From Fibrobacter succinogenes (lineage in GTDB: Bacteria; Fibrobacterota; Fibrobacteria; Fibrobacterales; Fibrobacteraceae), in contig CACWPM010000043.1 in NCBI GenBank assembly GCA_902762795.1, positions 1 through 61,534 on the forward strand: 61,534 bases of DNA, written 5' to 3'. Positions 15,757 to 24,109 of this stretch are shown piece after piece; positions within the stretch are counted from its first letter, which is position 1; each line of letters opens with the position of its first letter. The position numbers and the translations under genes were made by a program. The notes under the pieces were generated by a model. It did no database searches, was not told the origin of the DNA, and saw only the letters and a list, made by a program, of their open reading frames with translations.

Positions 15757-16779
15757 TTATTCGTCTATCCAATTCGGTTTTTGAGGATTGATAGCATCGA
15801 AATTTAAATTCACATCATACGCAATCATCGGCCCCTGATCTTTAAAAGATATTGTTCTATTTTCAAACGTATAAAGATTCCTGTATTTTTGTTGTACAAG
15901 TTCATAAGCAGGCTGATTCAAATACGTATGATATGCAGGTGCTGCGGACAAACGGCAAGCATAAACAACAGGAATTCCAACAATTGTCGGTTCTTGACAA
16001 ACTGGTGTAAAATAAACTTCTCCAGAATCAATTCCTATTCCCAATCCAATATCGGCCTTAACCACAGAAAATTTATCATAATGATTCTTATACTCTTGTT
16101 CAAAGAGCTTATGTGCTGCAGCAGAGGCTTTTAGAGCATAGTAAATCGCATCATCCCCAGAATATTTTTTGGGGAAGAAGCACAACAAACCATCTCCAGT
16201 AAATTTATCCGAAATTCCATAATTTTCTTTTATGATTTCAAAAATTTTTGCAGTAACATCTCGAATAAATTCTGCAAACAATTCCGGTTTTTTCGCATTA
16301 AGCATGAGTTGTGTGGAATCGCGTATATCAATCGATACAACAACAGCCTCTTGGCTTGCATCCATCTTAAAAACATCTAAAAAATTATCATCCTTTACTT
16401 TTTCTTGCAAGCCCTTAGGCAATCGAGTAAGCAGATACTTTTTCAAGCACCCTTCCTTTAGTCCTTGAATATTTTTTTCATACTCGTTTCTATTTTGTTC
16501 TGATTTTACAACTTTTTCTGCCGATTCGAGAATATTGCGTTCGTTATCAAGCAATTTCTTATAAGAATCTGTATCCGTATAAAGAAAATCAAACCAATCT
16601 GATCGTAAACGATTAAAGGACCTACGCGTTTCACTTACACGCTTTACTTGTTCAATTACCGAATTTGAATCGTTAAATCTAATCTTATAATCATTTAAAT
16701 CTTGACAAGACAAGCTTTTTATTTTATTAAAAGTATCCAACTCCGTTTCTTTCTTTTTATTATGATTAATCTTGTCCAT
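15757..16779 (-). CDS. Class III nucleotidyl cyclase domain protein
   Basis: The product has 340 residues from the ATG at 16779 (a TTG two codons upstream is less likely). The N-terminal half is helical and unassigned. The C-terminal half is an adenylate/guanylate-cyclase domain: VVVSIDIRDST carries both metal-binding Asp, DKFTGDGLLCFFP carries the base-contacting Lys and the GD turn, and GIGIDSGEVYF follows. Where classical cyclases have GDxVNxAxR, this protein reads GIPVVYACRL: the Asp and Asn are lost and the Arg is kept. The nucleotide used is therefore uncertain. The gene is AT-rich and stands alone between AT-rich flanks, suggesting transfer. Confidence 0.85.
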   Translation of the reverse strand: MDKINHNKKKETELDTFNKIKSLSCQDLNDYKIRFNDSNSVIEQVKRVSETRRSFNRLRSDWFDFLYTDTDSYKKLLDNERNILESAEKVVKSEQNRNEYEKNIQGLKEGCLKKYLLTRLPKGLQEKVKDDNFLDVFKMDASQEAVVVSIDIRDSTQLMLNAKKPELFAEFIRDVTAKIFEIIKENYGISDKFTGDGLLCFFPKKYSGDDAIYYALKASAAAHKLFEQEYKNHYDKFSVVKADIGLGIGIDSGEVYFTPVCQEPTIVGIPVVYACRLSAAPAYHTYLNQPAYELVQQKYRNLYTFENRTISFKDQGPMIAYDVNLNFDAINPQKPNWIDE

Positions 16780-16912
16780 TCTCAAAATCTCTTAAAAAGT
16801 CATATACTTGGATATAAATGTATTTTATTTTTTTAACGCAACGCCAAACAAACTTAAATTAATTCATATTTATTTCTTACAATTCATTATGTTACTAGAA
16901 ATAAAATTTACA

Positions 16913-16942
16913 CAAAAAAATCCTCAGCAATATAACCGAGGA
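16913..16942 (-). terminator. Intrinsic terminator of the ubiA operon
   Basis: On the minus strand TCCTCGG-ttatattg-CTGAGGA is followed by seven T. It lies 35 nt past the stop of the small membrane protein gene. Confidence 0.8.
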
Positions 16943-16976
16943 AATCTTATACATATTGTCGAAAAGGTTTCTACGT

Positions 16977-17198
16977 CTATCTCTTGAAATACATCCCGCC
17001 CACAAGCGAAACGGCGAGCATCACGATCATCGCTGTGAGGCCCATATCCACGAATTCTCGACGTTCGCCTGCAAGCCCAGTTTCCAAAAGAATCACGAGC
17101 ACGAGTGCAATTACGGCGGCAACGCCTCCCATCATGTGGAACATTTTTACTTTGTCTTCGTTCGTGAACTTTCCGTTCGGCATTTTAGTAAAGGGCAT
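16977..17198 (-). CDS. Small membrane protein of unknown function
   Basis: This 73-residue protein has two membrane helices (about 24-43 and 51-70) and a short cytoplasmic N-terminus. I chose the ATG at 17198 because GGAGGTGAT sits at ideal distance from it; the start therefore lies inside the last 14 nt of ubiA in another frame. It is the last gene of the menG-ubiX-ubiA operon and is followed by a terminator. No family is recognised. Its tight link to a prenyltransferase gene suggests a role in the membrane step of quinone synthesis, which is only inference. Confidence 0.7.
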   Translation of the reverse strand: MPFTKMPNGKFTNEDKVKMFHMMGGVAAVIALVLVILLETGLAGERREFVDMGLTAMIVMLAVSLVGGMYFKR

Positions 17199-18075
17199 TG
17201 ACATCACCTCCCATACAAATCCAGACAATGAGCCCCACCATCACGAGTGCGCTTATCGCCACATTCGCGAGGAAAAAGTCGCGGTTCATTGCATCCAAAT
17301 CGTTAGACTTTCTGAACAAGTGAATATAGACAATCGCGGCAGTCATGAGCCCAGTAATCGCCCACCAAATCCAGCCCATGTTCCAGAAAAACCCGAACAC
17401 AACGCAAAGCAAAAGCATCGCCAAGTGGCTAGCAAGTGCGATGCGCAGCGACTTTTCAAGACCAAAGCGGGCCGGCACGGAATGCAAGCCCTGCTTGCGG
17501 TCGATTTCAATATCCTGCGTAGCATAAATGATGTCGAAGCCGCCCATCCAGAGCATCAGAATGAACAGGAGAAAAATCGGGAACACGGCAAATTCACCAC
17601 GGACGGCAATCCAGGCGCCAAGCGGACTCATGCCAATCGCAAAGCCAAGGAACCAGTGACATAGCCAGCTAAAACGTTTCCAGTACGAATACGAGAGCAG
17701 CAATAACCACACGGGCAACGCAAGCGCGCCTGCAAGCGGCTGGAGCATCCACGCGAACACCACGAACAAAATGCCGTTCAACGCCAAAAACACGATTACC
17801 GACTTGCGGCTGAGGCGCCCTGCCGGCAAATGGCGCTTTGCCGTACGGGGATTTTCGGCATCGAACTTGGCATCCGCAATGCGGTTAAAGCTCATGGCGC
17901 TGTTACGGGCGGTCACCATGCAAAGCACGATGAGCACGATAATGCGGGCCGTTTCATAAGCGCTCATGTCACGGAAACCGTTTGCCGCGACCCACATGGA
18001 GCCAATGGCAAAGGGCATCGCAAACAGCGAATGGCTCAAACGGACAAGATGTGTAAATTCGAGAAGTTTATTCAT
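17185..18075 (-). CDS. UbiA-family prenyltransferase (MqnP candidate)
   Basis: This 296-residue integral membrane protein has eight or nine helices and both Asp-rich motifs of the UbiA superfamily: NRIADAKFDAENPRT and DIIYATQDIEID. The family transfers a polyprenyl chain to an aromatic ring in the membrane. With futalosine-pathway genes mqnB and mqnD in the same window and no ubiquinone-specific genes, the likely reaction is prenylation of dihydroxynaphthoate for menaquinone (MqnP). It lies below ubiX with about 75 nt of repeat-type sequence between them, so it may be partly uncoupled. Confidence 0.88.
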   Translation of the reverse strand: MNKLLEFTHLVRLSHSLFAMPFAIGSMWVAANGFRDMSAYETARIIVLIVLCMVTARNSAMSFNRIADAKFDAENPRTAKRHLPAGRLSRKSVIVFLALNGILFVVFAWMLQPLAGALALPVWLLLLSYSYWKRFSWLCHWFLGFAIGMSPLGAWIAVRGEFAVFPIFLLFILMLWMGGFDIIYATQDIEIDRKQGLHSVPARFGLEKSLRIALASHLAMLLLCVVFGFFWNMGWIWWAITGLMTAAIVYIHLFRKSNDLDAMNRDFFLANVAISALVMVGLIVWICMGGDVNALY

Positions 18076-18078
18076 TTT

Positions 18079-18151
18079 TAGGTGATAGGTTGTAGGTAAT
18101 AGGTTCTAGGCAGTACGAAGTTAGAAGTAGGAAGTAGGCAGTGGTTAGTGG
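18079..18151. repeat. TAGGTT-type intergenic array
   Basis: An imperfect run of TAGGT, TAGAAG and TAGGCAG words fills the space between ubiX and ubiA (for example GGTGATAGGTTGTAGGTAAT at about 18080-18099). Confidence 0.6.
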
Positions 18152-18715
18152 TCATTTCCCACCCCATGCACGTGCGACGGTTGCCACCTGCGATTGATCC
18201 ACGCCCAAGTGTTTTAGTATTTTCGCGACCACGGTATCCACGAGTTCTTCAACGCTTTGCGGCTTGCTGTAGAACTGCGGCGAAGCAGGGATTACAACCG
18301 CCCCCGCAAGCGTTACACGCTTCATATTTTCAATGTGGATTAAGTTGTACGGCATCTCTCGCGGCACAATCACAAGCGTGCGTCGTTCCTTGAGGCAAAC
18401 ATCCGCCGCACGCACAAGCAAGTTGTCCGATGTTCCCGTTGCAATACGCCCAAGCGTTCCCATAGAGCACGGCACCACCGCCATGCCCGCATAATCTGCG
18501 CTACCGCTTGCACATTCCGCAAAAAAGTCATCCACGTTGCACACGTCTTTGCAATAGTCGAAAAGCGCTCTCTGCCCTTCGTAATCGAGAACCTGTTTGC
18601 CCGGGTGCGTCACGATAAGCGTCACTTCATGTCCAAAGCGATGCAAGTACATCGCCGTACGGGTCGCATAAATGCTGCCGCTTGCCCCCGTCACTCCAAG
18701 CACAAACCGACTCAT
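18152..18715 (-). CDS. ubiX: UbiX-family flavin prenyltransferase (MqnM candidate)
   Basis: This 187-residue flavoprotein-fold enzyme begins with VLGVTGASGSIYA, the UbiX FMN-binding signature, and has VVPCSMGTLGRIATG and IVPREMPYN in the expected places. UbiX makes prenylated FMN for UbiD-type decarboxylases; in the futalosine pathway it serves the decarboxylation before or after prenylation. A ubiD/mqnL partner is not in this window. The start overlaps the stop of the methyltransferase gene by 4 nt. Confidence 0.93.
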   Translation of the reverse strand: MSRFVLGVTGASGSIYATRTAMYLHRFGHEVTLIVTHPGKQVLDYEGQRALFDYCKDVCNVDDFFAECASGSADYAGMAVVPCSMGTLGRIATGTSDNLLVRAADVCLKERRTLVIVPREMPYNLIHIENMKRVTLAGAVVIPASPQFYSKPQSVEELVDTVVAKILKHLGVDQSQVATVARAWGGK

Positions 18716-19545
18716 GCCTTCCCCGGCTTGCGCAAGAACACGCCAAACGAAATCCCGCCATCGAACATCTTGACTTGTCTGACCTCAAAACCGCATTCTT
18801 CGGCCATTTTGCAGAACTGATCGACCGGCAAAAAGCGGATAATCGAATTCACCAGATATTCATAGGCATCGCGCTTGCCGCTAAAAAAGGCGCCCATCAC
18901 CGGAATGAACAGCGGCGCAAGCACTTTATAGAAGAACTTGTTGAACAAGTTCCTCGGTGAGAAAAATTCCAGAACGCAGAGGTAACCGCCTTCATCGAGC
19001 ACGCGGTACGATTCCATCAAGGCGCCACGGGCATCGGGCACATTGCGCATGCCAAAACCGTTCAAGATCACGTCAAATTGGCGTTCGGCAAAAGGCATTT
19101 TCATGGCATCGAGTTGCACCGCGTGCGCATCGATTTTCTTCGGTTTGACTTCGGCAAGCATCCCGTACGAAAAGTCGCCTATCACCGCAGGGTCCACGAC
19201 AAAGTCGCGCGACGTTTCAACTCGCGACGCCCCGTTTTGCGAAACACATTTGCACGCGCACTTGCGACCCGATTCAAAAATCTTGCGGAACGTGTTGGCA
19301 AAATCGCCCGTGCCTCCACACAAGTCGAGCAGACGCACTTTATTCAAACCGCGCGGCATTTCCGAAAGCGGCGTCTTGCCAAGCAATCCCGGCATTTCGT
19401 CTCGCAATTCTGCGCCCATCATCTTTTTTAAGCGCTTGCAGCAAAACCTACGCCACAGCACGTCCTGATAGCAGCTCAAGAAATGATTTAGAAAATCGTA
19501 ACGGCTCGCAATGCCATCGAACATCTTACGCACGGGACTTTTCAT
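18712..19545 (-). CDS. menG: Demethylmenaquinone methyltransferase
   Basis: The product has 277 residues from the ATG at 19545; an upstream frame exists but the UbiE/MenG family starts near KMFDGIASRYDFLN, as here. SAM-binding motif I reads LLDLCGGTGDF, followed by the family signatures FDVILNGFGMRNVPD and GGYLCVLEFFSPRN. There is an insertion of about 50 residues after motif I (rich in Cys, Lys and Arg), which makes it longer than the usual 230-250. It methylates the quinone ring at the last step and is the first gene of the operon with ubiX and ubiA. Confidence 0.9.
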   Translation of the reverse strand: MKSPVRKMFDGIASRYDFLNHFLSCYQDVLWRRFCCKRLKKMMGAELRDEMPGLLGKTPLSEMPRGLNKVRLLDLCGGTGDFANTFRKIFESGRKCACKCVSQNGASRVETSRDFVVDPAVIGDFSYGMLAEVKPKKIDAHAVQLDAMKMPFAERQFDVILNGFGMRNVPDARGALMESYRVLDEGGYLCVLEFFSPRNLFNKFFYKVLAPLFIPVMGAFFSGKRDAYEYLVNSIIRFLPVDQFCKMAEECGFEVRQVKMFDGGISFGVFLRKPGKA

Positions 19546-19586
19546 ACCAACCAATTTAGAAATATTCGTCCACTCCACAAAAAAAA

Positions 19587-19612
19587 GCAACCCGGATTTT
19601 AGTCCAGGTTGC
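19587..19612 (-). terminator. Intrinsic terminator of the CotH gene
   Basis: On the minus strand GCAACC-TGGA...TCCG-GGTTGC is followed by eight T. It lies about 50 nt past the stop at 19662. Confidence 0.85.
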
Positions 19613-19661
19613 AATTTTTTTCAGACAGTTCGCAGGCGCTGCCGCCCGCCCACATCAAGCC

Positions 19662-22178
19662 TTAATTGAACTTAGCCGTAAAGGTATCGCCGTCCTTCGG
19701 AGTCACCAAGCGCGGATTGTCCGTCACGCCATCGCTCCAACCCGTGAACACCGCACCAGCTGCCGGAACAGCGGTGAGTTCCATCTTGTTGCCACCGAAG
19801 AACTTGCCCTTGAAATCAGTGCTTTCGCTACTGCCACCCGGGAGTTTCATGCCTTCCATAAGCACAGTACCCTTCCCAGAAGACTTGATGCTCACAGAAA
19901 TTGTACCGCTCAAGCCGAATTCTTCCAGGTATTCCTGAATAACCTTCGGATCACGATCATTTGCCCATTTCTTTAAGCACCCACCGTCCTTACTGAATCC
20001 ATTATTATCAGGGCAAGAGTTGTGATAGTACTGTTGATCTTGCTTGAACTTGGCAAGGTCGCGATCCATTTCAGCATTGTCAATCTTTGAAACCATTTCG
20101 TTGACAATTTTTTCCACATTCTTGGCATTCGTGTAGCTATTGAATATCACCGCAGAACGGTTGATAAACAGACGCTTGAAATCAGGGTTCTTGATCAGCT
20201 GGATATAAAGGTTCGCAAAGCAGCCTTCTTCCTTGCAAGGCCTGTTTCCGCCACCCTTCTTGATCCAAGTGAACATATTGGTTTCCTGAACAAATTCCTG
20301 GTTATTCACACCCCAAGTCCAGTCAAAGCCGTGGTCAAGGTCATAGACCATGAACTTCCACGGATGTTCCGGAGCAGACCAGGCACGCACATTGTTGTTC
20401 GGCCAGTCACCATTGTGTATATAAATTTCGGCAGCCATGTAATCGGCAAGGTTACCGACATCGAGCATTTTCTTCACTTCAGCGTATTTAGCATTGTTTT
20501 CGCCAGAGAAATCGTTTGTTCCGACAAAACGGAGCATTTCATTATAGGCGTCAACCGTTCCATTGCTGGCTTCAACCTCATGTCCCAAATGCTTGATGAA
20601 GTTCACCGTGTTCGCATCAATCTTGTAGTTCGTTTCTACGTAATACTTGTTGAAGCGTTCACGCATATCGTGAATACCATAGTACTTACCATTGTAGAAC
20701 ACCACGACCTGGCGGCTTCTCTGGTAATCCACGCTAGAACCTTCAAGGAGTGCACCACCCATGGCGTCTTCGATATAGTCACTTACAAAGCGGTTTCCGT
20801 TATTACGCAGGTTGAAGGACTTGTACTTATCATTGACACCCTTGCGAGTTTCGAACAACGGATAATTGATACTACCGTCTTCATATTGTTCACGGAGGCG
20901 GATAGAAACAGATTTCTTGTCTTTCAGGCGGCTATAGCCACCCATCAAGGAAATACCGGCCTCCTTTTCCCACGTAGGACCATTCTTTGTAGAAGATCCC
21001 TTTTCAAAATATTCGATGTGGATCGGATATTCGACATCGGCATAAAGAGCAGCGCTATCACCGCATCCCTTCGGAGCATCGCAGCTAGTCTTGACGTAAT
21101 GCTTGCGGAAGAAGGCCGAATCCACGGTAATCGCGACAATAGGCATCCTCACCTGGTCTTCATCGATAAAGAACGTGCGAGTCGTAACCTGAGTCGACAG
21201 AGCACCCTTCTTGAACGATCCGCAACGCAATACCTGGTTATGGTCAATCGTCTTCGGGGAATTGAATTCAGGAGAGTTTTCCGTAGGTTCGGAACCGTCG
21301 GACGTGCAGCGGACCTTGACTCCCTCTTCAACAGACGGGGGATTCAACTTAAACGGTTCGTTATAAAAGCCCGACTTGACACTTATATCGACGGGCTCGA
21401 TAAATTCGTCATAGGCAGTCGCTGCGGTATTCGGCTTTTCCGGAGTCGGCTTATCAAAGTACGACCAATAGCCGCCATCCACAATGCCCCAGCTAACACC
21501 ACCCGTCAACGGCGGATATTCAACAGAATCGCGAATGCCGTTAAAAATGTCGACCAAGTAAATCGTTCCGCCATCTTTATCCAACTTCCAGTTGGTATGC
21601 GGACGCGTATGTCTGCCATCCTTATCAGCGCTTTCTACAGAGGCGATATTCTTCTTGTCACAGAAAATAACCTTGAAAGACTTCGCCTTGATGATATTGG
21701 TACCAAAAACGAACTTGCGCAAGTTCTTCAGATTTTCAACAAGAGTATAACCCTTCAGGTCGATATCCTTGTCGCTGGAGTTATAAAGTTCCACCCAGGA
21801 CGGATCGTTTCCATCTTCGTCAAGCCAGTCCAAGTTGAGCGGGGCGATTTCCGTGATACGCAAAGCGGAATTGCCAATCCAGCGAAGCGATGTGTCCACC
21901 GGAAGCATAACCTTAATCGTCTCAATAACAACTTCAGTACCAACAATTCTTACAACGGTATCAATACCACTTGAGAAGGCTATGCCACTACTGGAAGACG
22001 AGTTGCCCTGTTGAGTGCTCGAGCCGCATTTATCCGGTGTAACACACTGAATATCCGACCTAGAATCCGGAGGGTTAAACACATCATCATTATCATTGGC
22101 ACATCCAAATACAAAAGCTGCACCAAGAACCGCACCCAGAGAAAGAATATCTCTAATCCATTTTTTTGAGCGTATCAC
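19662..22178 (-). CDS. CotH-family lipoprotein with lamin-tail, CHB_HEX and InlB-like domains
   Basis: The product has 838 residues if it starts at the GTG at 22178, which is spaced correctly from AGGTGG; an in-frame GTG at 22187 overlaps that ribosome site. A lipobox FGC gives Cys26, then a Ser-rich linker. A lamin-tail domain (about 85-190) carries LVENLKNLRKFVFG. A chitobiase/hexosaminidase C-terminal-type segment (about 250-320) carries TSDGSEPTENSPEF. A CotH-like domain (about 340-690) includes MVYDLDHGFDWTWG. A C-terminal divergent InlB-type repeat has VFTGWSDG. CotH proteins are atypical kinases that phosphorylate secreted proteins; here it is probably cell-surface anchored. Confidence 0.85.
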   Translation of the reverse strand: MIRSKKWIRDILSLGAVLGAAFVFGCANDNDDVFNPPDSRSDIQCVTPDKCGSSTQQGNSSSSSGIAFSSGIDTVVRIVGTEVVIETIKVMLPVDTSLRWIGNSALRITEIAPLNLDWLDEDGNDPSWVELYNSSDKDIDLKGYTLVENLKNLRKFVFGTNIIKAKSFKVIFCDKKNIASVESADKDGRHTRPHTNWKLDKDGGTIYLVDIFNGIRDSVEYPPLTGGVSWGIVDGGYWSYFDKPTPEKPNTAATAYDEFIEPVDISVKSGFYNEPFKLNPPSVEEGVKVRCTSDGSEPTENSPEFNSPKTIDHNQVLRCGSFKKGALSTQVTTRTFFIDEDQVRMPIVAITVDSAFFRKHYVKTSCDAPKGCGDSAALYADVEYPIHIEYFEKGSSTKNGPTWEKEAGISLMGGYSRLKDKKSVSIRLREQYEDGSINYPLFETRKGVNDKYKSFNLRNNGNRFVSDYIEDAMGGALLEGSSVDYQRSRQVVVFYNGKYYGIHDMRERFNKYYVETNYKIDANTVNFIKHLGHEVEASNGTVDAYNEMLRFVGTNDFSGENNAKYAEVKKMLDVGNLADYMAAEIYIHNGDWPNNNVRAWSAPEHPWKFMVYDLDHGFDWTWGVNNQEFVQETNMFTWIKKGGGNRPCKEEGCFANLYIQLIKNPDFKRLFINRSAVIFNSYTNAKNVEKIVNEMVSKIDNAEMDRDLAKFKQDQQYYHNSCPDNNGFSKDGGCLKKWANDRDPKVIQEYLEEFGLSGTISVSIKSSGKGTVLMEGMKLPGGSSESTDFKGKFFGGNKMELTAVPAAGAVFTGWSDGVTDNPRLVTPKDGDTFTAKFN

Positions 22179-22209
22179 GACGACCACCTAAAATTAAGAA
22201 TACACTTCC

Positions 22210-22225
22210 CATGGTCGAAACCATG
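22210..22225 (-). promoter_or_regulatory. Hairpin with UUCG loop in the CotH leader
   Basis: On the minus strand CATGGT-TTCG-ACCATG is a perfect 6-bp stem with a UUCG loop, 31 nt upstream of the preferred GTG start. It could stabilise the 5' end of the mRNA. Confidence 0.45.
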
Positions 22226-22303
22226 AGACACCTTAGTTTTCCATCCAACATGATTAAATTTAGTAGTTTTTTTAAAAAAATAACAGTAATATTCTCTTTA
22301 CCC

Positions 22304-22332
22304 TTGACAAGCATCAAATTTTAAACTATTAT
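22304..22332 (+). promoter_or_regulatory. Sigma70-type promoter of tRNA-Phe
   Basis: TTGACA (22304-22309), a 17-nt spacer and TATTAT (22327-22332) lie about 14 nt before the tRNA. It is the best consensus promoter in the window. Confidence 0.85.
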
Positions 22333-22346
22333 TGGGTCACCAAAAT

Positions 22347-22419
22347 GGTTCTGTAGCTCAGTTGGTAGAGCAGTGGACTGAAAATCCGCGTGTCGTTGGT
22401 TCAATTCCAATCGGAACCA
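22347..22419 (+). tRNA. tRNA-Phe (anticodon GAA)
   Basis: A 73-nt class I tRNA with acceptor GGTTCTG/CGGAACC (one G-U) and discriminator A. The D arm contains AGCTCAGTTGGTAGAGC, the anticodon loop is CTGAAAA (GAA), and the T loop is TTCAATT. Confidence 0.98.
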
Positions 22420-22424
22420 CGAAG

Positions 22425-22457
22425 AAGCCTCGGTAAAAACCGGGGCTTTTTCTTTAT
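22425..22457 (+). terminator. Intrinsic terminator of tRNA-Phe
   Basis: AAGCCTCGGT-aaaa-ACCGGGGCTT with a 10-bp stem followed by TTTCTTTATTTT. Confidence 0.9.
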
Positions 22458-22536
22458 TTTTGGCAAATTTTCGCAAAAAAAGATGTGATATACCTCACAT
22501 CAGAATTGCGCAAAGCTATCCCTAGAAACTAGGATC

Positions 22537-23733
22537 TCATTCACTCACGGGCGGCAAGAGTCCATTCTTGACGAACGCCCCGTTAGGCTTGTAGCACGAA
22601 AAGAATTCATCCCAATGGTCCATCAGGATATCGACAAGCTCGGGCTGGAAATGCGTTCCCCTGGATTTTTTCATTTCTTCCTTAACGGAAGCCTCGGACC
22701 AGGCCGTTTTATAGCAGCGAGGGCATGCAAGGGCATCCAGCACATCCGCTACAGAGCAGATTCGTGCCGATAGCGGGATTTCCTCGCCCTTGAGCCTATC
22801 CGGGTAACCCGTACCATTCCAGCGTTCATGATGCGCACCCGCAATGTCCGCAGCCATGCACAGCAAATCCGTCTTGGAATCGCGGAGCAACGTGCGTCCA
22901 ATGACGGAATGGCTTTTCATCTGGCTGTACTCGCTTTCCGTAAGGCGCCCTTCCTTTTTAAGCACCATATCCGGAATGCCGACTTTTCCAAGATCATGCA
23001 AAAGCGATGCGTAATAAATCATCGACTGCTGTTCATCAGAAAGTCCGTAATAGCGGGCCAGCATTTTTGAAATTTCGGACACGCGATGGATGTGGTCCCC
23101 GACTTCCTGACTGCGGAATTCAGAGACTTCACCCAAGATGCGGATCAATTCCATGTGGGCGGACTCCAGTTCTTCCGCCTTGCGTTCCAGCTGCTTTGCA
23201 TATCGTTCCAACTTTTCCGCACGAATGGCCGATTCAATCGTCTTCGCAGAATACACAGAAATGAGCTTCAAGCGTTCGAGATCTTTCTTGGAAAAGAAAA
23301 CGTTATCCCCAATCTTATTGATGGCCTGGAAAACACCCATCACGCGATCATCGCTTTCAAGCGGCATCGTCATGACCGACGTCGTATGGTAGCCGTTCTT
23401 TATATCGCTGCGACGGTCAAACCTGGAATCGCGGTACGCATCCTCGACCAAAACCGGTTCGCCTGTCTTGAGGGAATACCCGACAAAACCTGCCGAAAGC
23501 GGAATACGCAGTTCGCTCACTCCATGGGCAACCTTTGTCCACAATTCGTTCCGTTCTTCGTCGATAAGCCAAAGCGAACAACGGTCGGCTTGGACTATTT
23601 TCCGCCCCAAATCAGCCATGAGAACCAAAAGGCTATCCATTTTGTGTTCGGCAGCAATTTTGGGCATGTACTCGAACAAGAGTGCAGCGACTTCACCGTC
23701 TCCAAGATCGGCAGCGTATCCTTGATAGCTCAT
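22537..23733 (-). CDS. GAF and HD-GYP domain protein (putative cyclic-di-GMP phosphodiesterase)
   Basis: This 398-residue cytoplasmic protein has a GAF sensor domain (about 30-180), a coiled coil (about 180-215) and an HD-GYP domain (about 215-385). The catalytic signatures are present: HDLGK at 246-250 and HHERWNGTGYP at 301-311. HD-GYP proteins hydrolyse c-di-GMP to GMP or pGpG, and the GAF domain probably controls this. The segment after GYP reads DALACPRCYKTAW where DxLTSxRPYK is usual. The gene is monocistronic between two tRNA genes. The GAF ligand is unknown. Confidence 0.92.
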   Translation of the reverse strand: MSYQGYAADLGDGEVAALLFEYMPKIAAEHKMDSLLVLMADLGRKIVQADRCSLWLIDEERNELWTKVAHGVSELRIPLSAGFVGYSLKTGEPVLVEDAYRDSRFDRRSDIKNGYHTTSVMTMPLESDDRVMGVFQAINKIGDNVFFSKKDLERLKLISVYSAKTIESAIRAEKLERYAKQLERKAEELESAHMELIRILGEVSEFRSQEVGDHIHRVSEISKMLARYYGLSDEQQSMIYYASLLHDLGKVGIPDMVLKKEGRLTESEYSQMKSHSVIGRTLLRDSKTDLLCMAADIAGAHHERWNGTGYPDRLKGEEIPLSARICSVADVLDALACPRCYKTAWSEASVKEEMKKSRGTHFQPELVDILMDHWDEFFSCYKPNGAFVKNGLLPPVSE

Positions 23734-23778
23734 AATATGTAAAAAAATAGTTATTTCTACATAAAATGCAAAGTATCG

Positions 23779-23808
23779 TTGACGATATCGAGGTATTTTT
23801 TCTATTCT
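23779..23808 (+). promoter_or_regulatory. Promoter of tRNA-Ser
   Basis: TTGACG (23779-23784), an 18-nt spacer and TATTCT (23803-23808) lie 13 nt before the tRNA. Confidence 0.65.
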
Positions 23809-23821
23809 TTGCGCACCAATT

Positions 23822-23902
23822 GGAGGAATAGGCTAATTGGTAAGTCAGCGGTCTTGAAAACCGCCGCCGTAAGGCTTGGGGGTTCGAGTCCCTCTTCCTC
23901 CG
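23822..23902 (+). tRNA. tRNA-Ser (anticodon UGA)
   Basis: A class II tRNA with acceptor GGAGGAA/TTCCTCC and discriminator G. The anticodon stem GCGGT/ACCGC encloses CTTGAAA, giving TGA. The variable arm is short (GCC-gtaa-GGC), and the T arm is GGGGG-TTCGAGT-CCCTC. Confidence 0.96.
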
Positions 23903-23903
23903 T

Positions 23904-23934
23904 AAAAAGCTCCCTCTGGGGAGTTTTTTTTATT
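23904..23934 (+). terminator. Intrinsic terminator of tRNA-Ser
   Basis: CTCCC-tctg-GGGAG followed by eight T, directly after the tRNA 3' end. Confidence 0.85.
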
Positions 23935-24109
23935 TCATAGTCATTTCTTTGGCGGCTCCGCCACAATCTCTAGTCTATCGTCTGTAGGCTCGCAGAGCCG
24001 TTCTCTCGTCTAATTTCACTAGATCCCGTCGCAATCGTAAAACAAGAAATAAAGGTTCCCCTACGCTTCGAGGATGACAGTTTCCTAACCACTAACCACT
24101 GCCTACAGT

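Noticed and set aside
16977-17198. Two-helix effector of a Pycsar-like defence pair with the cyclase
   Set aside because: The small gene is coupled to ubiA and separated from the cyclase by a terminator, so the two are not one operon.
20331-21974. Open frame of 547 codons antisense to the CotH gene
   Set aside because: Codon-bias shadow. The opposite strand carries clear LTD and CotH domains.
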